Source: JALEFZ01 sp039817415
GTDB lineage: Bacteria; Bacteroidota; Bacteroidia; J057
DNA: 64,000 nucleotides
Direction: 5' to 3'
Assembly: GCA_039817415.1 (NCBI GenBank)
Contig: JBCBVV010000012.1
Coordinates: forward strand, 62,001 to 126,000
The notes beneath the pieces are model-generated. The model ran no database searches, had not been told where the DNA came from, and saw nothing but the letters and a program-made list of their open reading frames with translations. The translations under genes were made by a program, and so were the position numbers. Positions 50,807 through 58,085 of the stretch are shown in pieces. Positions within the stretch are counted from its first letter, which is position 1; each line of letters starts with the position of its first letter.

Positions 50807-51391
50807 TTATTTTTTCAGTTGTGTACCAGACCTGATTCGGGATAGGCTTACTTGGGAGATTTGCAGCATGGAAGCAATGTCTTTAAGAGGAGCTACCTGC
50901 AAAAAACGGGGAAACATATACTCGATATACTGATAGTTTCGCGTGGCATCATTGGCTAATAAGTTGACAAAAACATCAATCAAGGTGATGTGAACTTGTT
51001 CAGTTAGGGTATTGCCAAATAAGGCCCAGTGATTAGACTCTTTGTACAATTTCAAGAGATCATCTCTGGAAATGATCCAAGCCTTCGTCTTTTCATAAAA
51101 CTGTAAAGCGAACTGAGACTTTTCTCGGTTGACAAAACTTTTGTATTCAGTAACGAAGGTTTGTTCAGGTTTCATCCAAAGGGTTTGTTCTCGCCCTTCG
51201 CTATCCAAATAGAAACACCTGATGATGGAACTTTCTGCGAAGAATAAGTAATCACACACCTCACCCATACGAGTAATGATTTCATTTGCCTCGTAATGGA
51301 CCTCTTTGAAGAGGGAAAGGCCCTTTTGGATTTCTTCTTCTGTAAAGGAAGGGTTGTAATGTAGGAGTGTTTCTTTGAGTTTGGATTCCAT
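50807..51391 (-). CDS. Crp/Fnr-family transcriptional regulator (second)
   Basis: This 194-residue regulator has a cyclic-nucleotide-binding-like sensor at about 25-120 (EANEIITRMGEVCDYLFFAE, IIRCFYLDSEGREQTLWMKP), a long helix, and a C-terminal HTH (VAPLKDIASMLQISQVSLSR followed by IRSGTQ). No canonical cAMP Arg-Ser pair is seen, so the effector is unknown. It belongs to the same short type as the regulator at 20617 and likely controls the downstream SRPBCC gene, 80 bp away. Confidence 0.88.
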   Translation of the reverse strand: MESKLKETLLHYNPSFTEEEIQKGLSLFKEVHYEANEIITRMGEVCDYLFFAESSIIRCFYLDSEGREQTLWMKPEQTFVTEYKSFVNREKSQFALQFYEKTKAWIISRDDLLKLYKESNHWALFGNTLTEQVHITLIDVFVNLLANDATRNYQYIEYMFPRFLQVAPLKDIASMLQISQVSLSRIRSGTQLKK

Positions 51392-51507
51392 GATTTAGTT
51401 GAGTTATATACCTAATAGCGGATACTTGAACGCCCAAACTAATATAAAATACTTGCGTGTATTAAAGTCCAATTTAGGTCTCCTAAATCATAAGGGCTAA
51501 AGGCGCT

Positions 51508-51645
51508 TCAAATACCGTATCTTTCGAATAAGTCTATCGGAGGTGGAGTAGCGCCGGACATATATTGATAGGTCCCCTGGGCACAGATTACCTGAATTGT
51601 GGAGGCAACGAGGAGTAGACTGTAAATGAGTTGTAGTGTTTTCAT
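51508..51645 (-). CDS. 45-residue small secreted protein
   Basis: This very short frame, ATG to TGA, encodes a signal peptide (hydrophobic core LIYSLLLVAS, cleavage near VICA-Q) and a mature peptide of only about 22 residues (QGTYQYMSGATPPPIDLFER plus YGI). It lies alone in a 437-bp gap between the Crp/Fnr gene and atpC, where 116 bp before and 183 bp after contain no other frame. Signal-peptide quality and Pro-rich tail support it as real, but no homology can be named. Function is unknown. Confidence 0.5.
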   Translation of the reverse strand: MKTLQLIYSLLLVASTIQVICAQGTYQYMSGATPPPIDLFERYGI

Positions 51646-51741
51646 TGTATAGGATGGACTAGACTATTAGTATAAATGTAATTAAATAGGTCACGGATAA
51701 CTCCCAGCAATAGAGACCATTTACAACCGCCCTAAACAACA

Positions 51742-51767
51742 AAAGACCAACCCTTTCGGATTGGCCC
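51742..51767 (-). terminator. Terminator of the atpDC operon
   Basis: GGCCAATCC and GGGTTGGTC (two G-U pairs) around GAAA, followed on the minus strand by TTTTGTTG, lie 61 bp beyond the atpC stop. Confidence 0.82.
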
Positions 51768-51828
51768 CTTTACAACAAACAAACACAGTATAATCTGTCA
51801 ATATCTTATTCTGGAAAGAAGATAGTAA

Positions 51829-52089
51829 TTAATCTTCAAAAATCCTTTCCAAAAGAATAATTGCTTTGTTTTTCAGCACCTCAATTACGCCGTCTTGTGC
51901 CTTTAGGGTTGTCTCATCGCCGTTTTCTCCAACGATTTTAACATTTCCCCTGCCCAAGGTCGCAATAATAGGGGCGTGGTTCACGAGGATTTGAAAGCTC
52001 CCCTGAGAACCCGGAACAGTTACGCTTTGAACTTTACCAGAGAACAATGCTCTGTCGGGCGTTACGATTTCTAAATCAAATACTCCCAT
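51829..52089 (-). CDS. atpC: ATP synthase F1 epsilon subunit
   Basis: This 86-residue protein is the epsilon subunit of F1, part of the central stalk with gamma. It contains the N-terminal beta-sandwich only (EIVTPDRALFSGKVQSVTVP, GSFQILVNHAPIIATLGRGN, DGVIEVLKNKAIIL). The C-terminal two-helix domain that inhibits ATPase activity in other bacteria is missing, as in most Bacteroidota. It begins 4 bp after the atpD stop, so the two are translated from one message. Confidence 0.93.
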   Translation of the reverse strand: MGVFDLEIVTPDRALFSGKVQSVTVPGSQGSFQILVNHAPIIATLGRGNVKIVGENGDETTLKAQDGVIEVLKNKAIILLERIFED

Positions 52090-52093
52090 GTTC

Positions 52094-53614
52094 TTATGCG
52101 TTAGCTTCTTCTAGCATTTTCTGACCGGCTTCGATGGCGTTATCGATGTTTCCTCTCAGGTAGAATGCCTGCTCAGGTAGGTGATCCAACTCACCGTCGA
52201 TGATCATGTTGAAGCCTTTGATAGTATCTTCGATAGATACGAATACACCAGGAATACCCGTGAACTGCTCTGCCACGAAGAATGGCTGAGATAGGAAGCG
52301 CTGTACCTTACGAGCACGTGCTACTGTCAGCTTATCTTCCTCGGAAAGCTCGTCCATACCTAGAATGGCGATGATGTCCTGAAGTTCTTTGTATTTCTGA
52401 AGGATCTTGATCACACGCTGGGCAGCGTCATAATGCTCATCACCTACGATATCAGCCTGAAGAATCTTTGACGTAGAGGTCAATGGGTCTACCGCAGGGT
52501 AGATACCCAACTGAGAAAGGGCACGAGATAGCTCGGTCGTTGCATCAAGGTGAGCAAAGGTCGTAGCAGGTGCTGGGTCAGTATAGTCATCCGCAGGTAC
52601 ATAGATGGCCTGGATAGAAGTAATGGATCCACGCTTGGTAGATGTAATTCTCTCCTGTAGCTCACCCATTTCGGAAGCAAGTGTAGGCTGGTATCCTACC
52701 GCAGATGGCATACGTCCAAGAAGGGCGGATACCTCAGAACCTGCCTGCGTGAAGCGGAAGATATTGTCTACGAATAGAAGAACGTCACGTCCTTTGTCGT
52801 CGTCTTTTTCTCCATCTCTATAGTATTCGGCAAAGGTAAGACCTGTCAAGGCTACGCGAGCACGTGCACCTGGAGGCTCGTTCATCTGACCGAATACCAT
52901 GGTCAACTTAGAGTCTTTCATGCCTTCGTAGTCCACTTTGTCTAGTGGCCATCCCCCTTCTTCCATCTCGTGCATGAAGGTGTCTCCGTATTTGATTACA
53001 CCAGCTTCAAGCATCTCACGAAGGATATCGTTTCCTTCACGTGTACGCTCACCTACACCGGCGAATACTGATAATCCATCGTGTGCCAGGGCGATGTTGT
53101 TGATCAACTCCTGGATCAATACTGTCTTTCCTACTCCTGCACCACCAAACAATCCAATTTTACCTCCCTTACGGTAAGGCGCCAAAAGGTCGATTACCTT
53201 GATACCAGTAGCCAGCATCTCGGGTTCTACTGCCAAGTCTGCGAAGGCAGGGGCAGATGCATGAATGGAATAGCGCGTTTCCGCTTGTGGCTCCTGCAAA
53301 CCATCGATTGGAGAACCTACTACGTTGAACAAGCGTCCACGTACATTATCACCTACAGGAACGGTAATGGTATTACCCATGTCCAATACTTCTACACCAC
53401 GCTGGAGACCTTCAGTGGAGTCCATGGCAATTGCACGTACTCTACCTTCTCCTAGGTGCTGCTGTACCTCCATTACCAATGGGTTGGTACCTTCGCGTTC
53501 AATGACAAGGGCGTTAAGGATGTTAGGAAGGGTAGAGCCTTCTCCTGTGAACTCTACATCTACAACTGGTCCAATGACCTGAGCAACTTTACCTTTATTC
53601 TGGGATTCAGCCAT
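52094..53614 (-). CDS. atpD: ATP synthase F1 beta subunit
   Basis: This 506-residue catalytic subunit of F1F0 ATP synthase carries Walker A GGAGVGKT at 157-164, followed by GVGERTREGNDILREM, DVLLFVDNIFRFTQAGSEVS, and the DELSEEDKLTVARARKVQRF lever. All are standard for AtpD, and length is normal with a small insert. It is the first gene of a two-gene atpD-atpC unit with the remaining atp genes located elsewhere, an arrangement known in several Bacteroidota. A 198-bp divergent gap to the Nudix gene contains the promoters. Confidence 0.97.
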   Translation of the reverse strand: MAESQNKGKVAQVIGPVVDVEFTGEGSTLPNILNALVIEREGTNPLVMEVQQHLGEGRVRAIAMDSTEGLQRGVEVLDMGNTITVPVGDNVRGRLFNVVGSPIDGLQEPQAETRYSIHASAPAFADLAVEPEMLATGIKVIDLLAPYRKGGKIGLFGGAGVGKTVLIQELINNIALAHDGLSVFAGVGERTREGNDILREMLEAGVIKYGDTFMHEMEEGGWPLDKVDYEGMKDSKLTMVFGQMNEPPGARARVALTGLTFAEYYRDGEKDDDKGRDVLLFVDNIFRFTQAGSEVSALLGRMPSAVGYQPTLASEMGELQERITSTKRGSITSIQAIYVPADDYTDPAPATTFAHLDATTELSRALSQLGIYPAVDPLTSTSKILQADIVGDEHYDAAQRVIKILQKYKELQDIIAILGMDELSEEDKLTVARARKVQRFLSQPFFVAEQFTGIPGVFVSIEDTIKGFNMIIDGELDHLPEQAFYLRGNIDNAIEAGQKMLEEANA

Positions 53615-53757
53615 TCTAAATGAGCTTTGAATTTGATGGATGTGTTCCTAATTTTTTAATGGGCGCAAGTTATGCTACACTCCCCTAATTTACAACACTA
53701 TACAAGCTAAATTATGTTCAGTTTGGACGATGATTTTTCGCATTTTCTGACACATTG

Positions 53758-53772
53758 CCACAATTTTTGTGG
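53758..53772. promoter_or_regulatory. Small palindrome upstream of the Nudix gene
   Basis: CCACAATTTTTGTGG, with 6-bp arms and a 3-nt centre, lies 41-55 bp before the Nudix ATG in the gap divergent from atpD. It resembles the palindrome at 11710-11727 in its CCACA...TGTGG arms. Binding is possible but unproven. Confidence 0.3.
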
Positions 53773-53812
53773 ATAACTTGAATTTTTAATCTGGAGACTG
53801 AAAATTTACCAC

Positions 53813-54316
53813 ATGGCAAAAATCTCCGCAGGCTTGTTGATGTTCAAAGTCGAAGGGCGGCATCCTTACCTCCTGCTAGTCCATCCGGCTGGACCCTATT
53901 ACCAAGGCAAACATTTGGGAACATGGGGTATCCCCAAAGGTTGGGTCGAAGAAGGAGAAGAACTCCTGGAAACTGCCAAAAGAGAGTTTGAAGAAGAAAC
54001 TGGGATCAAACCGCATGGCCCCTTCTTTCCGCTAGAAAGCATCAGGTATGCCAAGCCCAAAACCGTACATGCTTGGGCTTTTGAAGGAGAATGGGACGAA
54101 AAGGAGGGGATTCGCAGCAATACCTTTGAGATGGAATGGCCCCCTAAATCGGGACAAATGATGGAATTCCCAGAGATAGATGAAGGAAAATGGTTTCATC
54201 CCCAACAGATGCAACGTCACATTCACCCCGCTCAATGGCCGCTTATTTTGAGATTGGTGAAAAAACTGGAAATTGAGGGCTTGATTGATTCTCTCGAATT
54301 GCCCGAACATCTATGA
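53813..54316 (+). CDS. Nudix hydrolase (diadenosine-polyphosphate-like)
   Basis: This 167-residue enzyme has a full Nudix box at 43-65 (Gly43, Glu49, Arg57-Glu58, Glu61-Glu62, Gly64). Sequence SAGLLMFKVEGRHPYLLLVH and TWGIPKGWVEEGEELLETAK resemble the Ap4A/NUDT2-like group often linked to DUF4743-like proteins rather than MutT. A C-terminal extension after WFHPQQMQRHIHPAQWPL is common in this group. Its stop overlaps the start of the glycosyltransferase gene (ATGA). The hydrolysis of a nucleotide-sugar or dinucleotide is plausible; substrate is unknown. Confidence 0.87.
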   Translation: MAKISAGLLMFKVEGRHPYLLLVHPAGPYYQGKHLGTWGIPKGWVEEGEELLETAKREFEEETGIKPHGPFFPLESIRYAKPKTVHAWAFEGEWDEKEGIRSNTFEMEWPPKSGQMMEFPEIDEGKWFHPQQMQRHIHPAQWPLILRLVKKLEIEGLIDSLELPEHL

Positions 54317-55440
54317 CCATTTACAAAAACCTGACATATCTTGACAAAAACCGTTACGGAGAACCCTTTGACTTGCCTGAACCAGACCCTAATCTGGGGC
54401 TATGTATTGTGATTCCTATAAGCGAGATGGCTCTAATCGAACGTACTCTGCATTCATTGAATCAACGGTCATCAGGAAATCAATCTATTGAAATACTTAT
54501 TTCAGGGGTAGGAGAAGGGGATCATGATAGCCGTAGACTTGAAGAGTGGAGAAAGGAAAACAACTTTTTGTATCCCATTTATACTTGTTTTAAGTCAGAC
54601 ATCCCTGATAAGCATCTGACCTCGGGCTTGATCCGAAAATTAGCGATGGACGAAGCCCTTGACAGGTTGAAAAGAGTAGAGACCAAGCCGGGCTTGATCC
54701 TTTCATTGGATGCAGGGGTAGAGGTTCCTGAGAACTTTTATCCGAGGTTAGGAGCCTGTTTTTTCAAAAAGCCCAAGGTAAGCGGGCTGGGTTTCAACTA
54801 TCGTCGAGAAGAAGAGTCGCAAAAGGAATTGTATGAACGATTTTTTGTAAAGGCTCTCAAATGGGCTGGCTATCCCAATGCCTACCTTACGATTGGAAAC
54901 AACTTCGTTTGTACAGCCCATATCTATGAAAAGGTGTCTGGAATGAACCGAAAGAATCATGACGAGGGATTTTACTTCCAACAAAAAATCATTGCTCAAT
55001 CTCGCTTTAGAACCTGTAGGCACTTGGTATTAAAAAATCCTCGTCCAGATTTGTATTTAGCTGTGAGTGAAAGGAAGGGGTTCATTCCCTCTCTCCCTGT
55101 TTTTGAGGAGTTGAAGAACTTCTTTGCTGCTATTGAAGATATTTTCAAGGGAGTACAGCCTGAAACAGGTCCTGCTATGGCGTCTTTTATGGTTAAAGAG
55201 CAAGCTTGGGAGAAAATCGAAGAGATGAGAGAGTATTCCAATTCTTTAGAAACCTTTCAAAAACGATTCTGGGCTTGGATGAATCCCCTGTTAATCAGGA
55301 ACTTTGTCAAATGGGCCTCTGAACACTATTACGCCTATGAACATGATGTTCAGGTGTGCAATGATTTGCTCGAGCTTTTGGGAAAGGATAAGGCAGAAGG
55401 CTTGTCACCTATATTAGAGATATTCCGTGGATTCAATTGA
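54313..55440 (+). CDS. GT-A type glycosyltransferase-like protein
   Basis: This 375-residue protein has an N-terminal GT-A fold: LGLCIVIPISEMALIERTLH and SLNQRSSGNQSIEILISGVG match the first nucleotide-binding unit, and LILSLDAGVEVPENFYPRLG the acidic metal site, with Asp-Ala-Gly in place of DxD. The later NYRREEESQKELYERFFVKA and FVCTAHIYEKVSGMNRKNHD, with EGFYF, are typical of family-2-like acceptor regions. No membrane helix is visible. Translational coupling (ATGA) to the Nudix enzyme suggests the two work on the same activated sugar. Donor and acceptor are unknown. Confidence 0.72.
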   Translation: MTIYKNLTYLDKNRYGEPFDLPEPDPNLGLCIVIPISEMALIERTLHSLNQRSSGNQSIEILISGVGEGDHDSRRLEEWRKENNFLYPIYTCFKSDIPDKHLTSGLIRKLAMDEALDRLKRVETKPGLILSLDAGVEVPENFYPRLGACFFKKPKVSGLGFNYRREEESQKELYERFFVKALKWAGYPNAYLTIGNNFVCTAHIYEKVSGMNRKNHDEGFYFQQKIIAQSRFRTCRHLVLKNPRPDLYLAVSERKGFIPSLPVFEELKNFFAAIEDIFKGVQPETGPAMASFMVKEQAWEKIEEMREYSNSLETFQKRFWAWMNPLLIRNFVKWASEHYYAYEHDVQVCNDLLELLGKDKAEGLSPILEIFRGFN

Positions 55441-55480
55441 GAAAGGGCTTCCATTCAATTCTACAGTACAATAAATAGAA

Positions 55481-55516
55481 GCGCCTGAAAGAATACTCGA
55501 TCTTTCAGGCGCTTTC
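55481..55516. terminator. Terminator between glycosyltransferase and M42 genes
   Basis: GCGCCTGAAAGA and TCTTTCAGGCGC form a perfect 12-bp stem with an 8-nt loop, followed by TTTCTT on the + strand. The minus-strand tail is TTCT, so it may serve both convergent genes. Confidence 0.88.
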
Positions 55517-55554
55517 TTGTGTTCTGCTCATAGGGCAGAATCGGGGATTTGGTC

Positions 55555-56643
55555 TTAGGTAAAATACCTGAAATCATGTCCATCTTCGATTTTCTGCAAA
55601 CTGTGATAGATCAGGTCAATCACACCCATGACATCATTTTTATGGGCACTTTCTACGGTGGTATGCATGTATCTCAAAGGAAGAGAAATTAAGACAGAAG
55701 GAACCCCCATATTTGAATAGGCGAATGCATCTGTATCCGTTCCCGTGGAACGAGAAGCGGTCTCTCTTTGGTAAGCAATGTCTTGTTCTGCAGCTGTATC
55801 ACGAATCAGTTTTAACAACTTATTGTGTACAGCCGGTCCAACAGTCATTGAAGGTCCCTTGCCTGATTTTACATCTCCATACGAGATTTTATCAATCATA
55901 GGCGTGCCTGTATCGTGGGTTACATCCGTAACAATGGCCACATCAGGCTGGATGCGTTCGGCAACCATTTGAGCCCCTCTCAAGCCGATCTCCTCCTGAA
56001 CAGCATTGACTATGTACAAGGCAAAGGGAAGCTTGATGTTATTTTCATGTAGTCTTCGCGCGACCTCCGCAATCATGAAACCTCCCATTCGGTTATCAAG
56101 TGCACGACCTACAAAATATTTGTCATTCAGGGTCATGAAGGTGTCCTCAAAGGTAACTACATCTCCTACCTGCACCCCAAGGGCTAGTACTTCCTTTTTG
56201 GATTGACATCCACAGTCAAGGAAGATATTTTTCATCGTAGGAGACTGTTCTTTACCCGCCTTACGCGTGTGAATCGCTGGCCATCCGAAAACAGCCTTGA
56301 CAATTCCCTTATCTGTATGGATGTTGACACGCTTGGATGGTGCGATCTGATGGTCAGATCCTCCATTTCGAGAAAGATAGATGAAGCCGTCCTCGTTGAT
56401 ATAGTTGATAAACCATGAGATTTCATCTGCATGGGCTTCGATGACAACCTTGTAGGGAGCGGAAGGGTTGATTACACCATAGGTGGTCCCGTAGGCATCT
56501 ACATGATATTCATCTATGTACGGTTTGATGTAATCCAGCCACAACTTTTGTCCACTGGATTCAAAACCGGTGGGGGAAGCATTGTTGTGATAGCGCTCCA
56601 TAAATTCAAGAGCACTTTGATCAAATACAGCCAGATCGCTCAT
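55555..56643 (-). CDS. M42-family aminopeptidase
   Basis: This 362-residue enzyme forms large tetrahedral complexes and removes N-terminal residues from peptides in the cytoplasm. Metal-binding and catalytic blocks are visible: IEAHADEISW with the first His and Asp, GRALDNRMGGFM with the bridging Asp, QEEIGLRGAQMVAE with the catalytic Glu and next ligand, VTDVTHDTGTP, and YMHTTVESAHKNDV with the last His. Length and order are those of glutamyl aminopeptidase/tetrahedral peptidases. It is divergent from the rhodanese gene. Confidence 0.93.
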   Translation of the reverse strand: MSDLAVFDQSALEFMERYHNNASPTGFESSGQKLWLDYIKPYIDEYHVDAYGTTYGVINPSAPYKVVIEAHADEISWFINYINEDGFIYLSRNGGSDHQIAPSKRVNIHTDKGIVKAVFGWPAIHTRKAGKEQSPTMKNIFLDCGCQSKKEVLALGVQVGDVVTFEDTFMTLNDKYFVGRALDNRMGGFMIAEVARRLHENNIKLPFALYIVNAVQEEIGLRGAQMVAERIQPDVAIVTDVTHDTGTPMIDKISYGDVKSGKGPSMTVGPAVHNKLLKLIRDTAAEQDIAYQRETASRSTGTDTDAFAYSNMGVPSVLISLPLRYMHTTVESAHKNDVMGVIDLIYHSLQKIEDGHDFRYFT

Positions 56644-56693
56644 AGATGCTAGATAATTGTTATGTTTACAAAAACAGAATTGCTGACAAAGCT

Positions 56694-57260
56694 ATGAAAA
56701 TCAATTATTTCAGGACAAAAGTATCCCGAATTATTTTTAGAGGAATGACAATTGCCATGATGTTGACTGTCTTTCCCCTTATTCCATCAGCCTGCGCCCA
56801 ATCCAAAACCAAGATGGTAGAGAGTTCTGCCTATGACCTCACACTAAAAGGACTCTTGTCCCATTCTGTAAAAGAAGTGTCAGTCTATGAGATTGAGACC
56901 CCTTCATCCTACCAATTATTGGACACCAGAGAAAAGAACGAATTTGAGGTCAGTCATATTGAAGGAGCGAACTGGATAGGCTATGATGATTTTGATATGG
57001 AGCGAATTGAATCACTTGATTTAGATAAAGACCAGCCTGTATTGCTCTATTGCTCAGTGGGGTATCGATCAGAAAAAATTGGAGAGAAGTTAAAAGCAGC
57101 GGGTTACAAAAATGTACAAAATCTGTACGGCGGGATTTTTGAATGGACCAATGCAGGAAAACCATTGGTCAACAAAGAGGGCCAACCCACTAAAAAAGTA
57201 CATGCCTTTGATAAAGTTTGGGGCGTTTGGGTTACCAAGGGGGAAAAGGTATACCGGTAA
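56694..57260 (+). CDS. Exported rhodanese-like protein
   Basis: This 188-residue protein has an N-terminal hydrophobic segment at about 13-33 ending SACAQ, predicted as a signal peptide. A rhodanese domain follows at about 65-165: YQLLDTREKNEFEVSHIEGA and the active-site loop LLYCSVGYRSEKIGEKLKAA with nucleophile Cys120, then QNLYGGIFEWTNAGKPLVN. The loop is 7 residues long (CSVGYRS), as in sulfurtransferases. The ATG at 56694 was chosen because the frame from 56646 would abut the divergent M42 start. Periplasmic sulfur transfer is inferred. Confidence 0.85.
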   Translation: MKINYFRTKVSRIIFRGMTIAMMLTVFPLIPSACAQSKTKMVESSAYDLTLKGLLSHSVKEVSVYEIETPSSYQLLDTREKNEFEVSHIEGANWIGYDDFDMERIESLDLDKDQPVLLYCSVGYRSEKIGEKLKAAGYKNVQNLYGGIFEWTNAGKPLVNKEGQPTKKVHAFDKVWGVWVTKGEKVYR

Positions 57261-57447
57261 ATTATTCTTGTTCAGGGATAAAATGACCATAAAGCACAGT
57301 AGGCCAGCTCTCACATCAGTTCTCTCTTCGAAGGGGAAGGAAATCCTTTCTATATAGGTCTGCCGCAGAAAATAAAGTCAAGGACCACTTTCATTTGAAG
57401 AAGATTTTCATCACCTTTGCACTCCAATTTCATTTATATTATCAGTT

Positions 57448-57642
57448 ATGCCTAAGAAGAAATCTAATTCAGGGGCCAACAAGCGTTTCAAATTAACCGC
57501 CTCTGGGAAGATTCGCAGGAAGCATGCATACCACAATCACATCCTGACGAAGAAGTCCAAGAAACGTAAGAAGCGCCTTAAGAAGTATGGCTTTGTCTTT
57601 GACGGAGACAAGCCCCGTATCGAGGCCATGCTGAACAAATAA
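57448..57642 (+). CDS. rpmI: 50S ribosomal protein L35
   Basis: This 64-residue basic protein matches bacterial L35 from end to end: MPKKKSNSGANKRFKLTASG, KIRRKHAYHNHILTKKSKKR and a KKRLKKYGFVFDGDKPRIEA tail. It binds 23S rRNA in the large subunit. It heads an rpmI-rplT pair, 25 bp from rplT. In most Bacteroidota this pair follows thrS-infC; here the preceding gene is a rhodanese, and 187 bp separate them. Confidence 0.96.
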   Translation: MPKKKSNSGANKRFKLTASGKIRRKHAYHNHILTKKSKKRKKRLKKYGFVFDGDKPRIEAMLNK

Positions 57643-57667
57643 TTTTTACCCTTAACAAGAAGAAAAA

Positions 57668-58012
57668 ATGCCACGTTCAGTAAACTCTGTTGCTTCAAGA
57701 GCGAGAAGAAAGCGCATGATGAAGTTTGCCAAGGGCTACTTCGGGCGCAAGAAAAACGTTTGGACTGTTGCCAAAAACCAGATCGAAAAGAGCTGGTTGT
57801 ATGCTTACAGAGATCGTAAGCAAAGAAAGCGTCAGTTCCGTCGTCTATGGATTCAGCGTATCAATGCAGGTGCACGTCAGCACGGAATGAGCTACTCTGT
57901 ATTCATGGGTAAAATCCACGCAAATGATGTAGAACTAAACCGTAAGGTGTTGGCTGATTTGGCCATGAACCACCCTGAAGCATTCAAGGCAGTTGTGGAT
58001 GCGGTTAAGTAA
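57668..58012 (+). CDS. rplT: 50S ribosomal protein L20
   Basis: This 114-residue protein carries the L20 pattern MPRSVNSVASRARRKRMMKF, KGYFGRKKNVWTVAKNQIEK with YAYRDRKQRKRQFRRLWIQR, and INAGARQHGMSYSVFMGKIH. It is essential for early 50S assembly and, in other bacteria, binds its own leader to repress the operon. It follows rpmI and ends in a strong bidirectional terminator. Confidence 0.97.
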   Translation: MPRSVNSVASRARRKRMMKFAKGYFGRKKNVWTVAKNQIEKSWLYAYRDRKQRKRQFRRLWIQRINAGARQHGMSYSVFMGKIHANDVELNRKVLADLAMNHPEAFKAVVDAVK

Positions 58013-58029
58013 ACCCTATAGAACATAAT

Positions 58030-58064
58030 AAAAAAAGCTGCTTCATGTGAAGCAGCTTTTTTTA
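58030..58064. terminator. Bidirectional terminator after rplT
   Basis: AAAAAAAGCTGCTTCA and TGAAGCAGCTTTTTTT form a perfect stem around TG and supply T-runs in both directions. It also ends the downstream convergent LpoA-like gene at 58086. Confidence 0.95.
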
Positions 58065-58085
58065 TGTCCTGAACTCTCATTCAGC

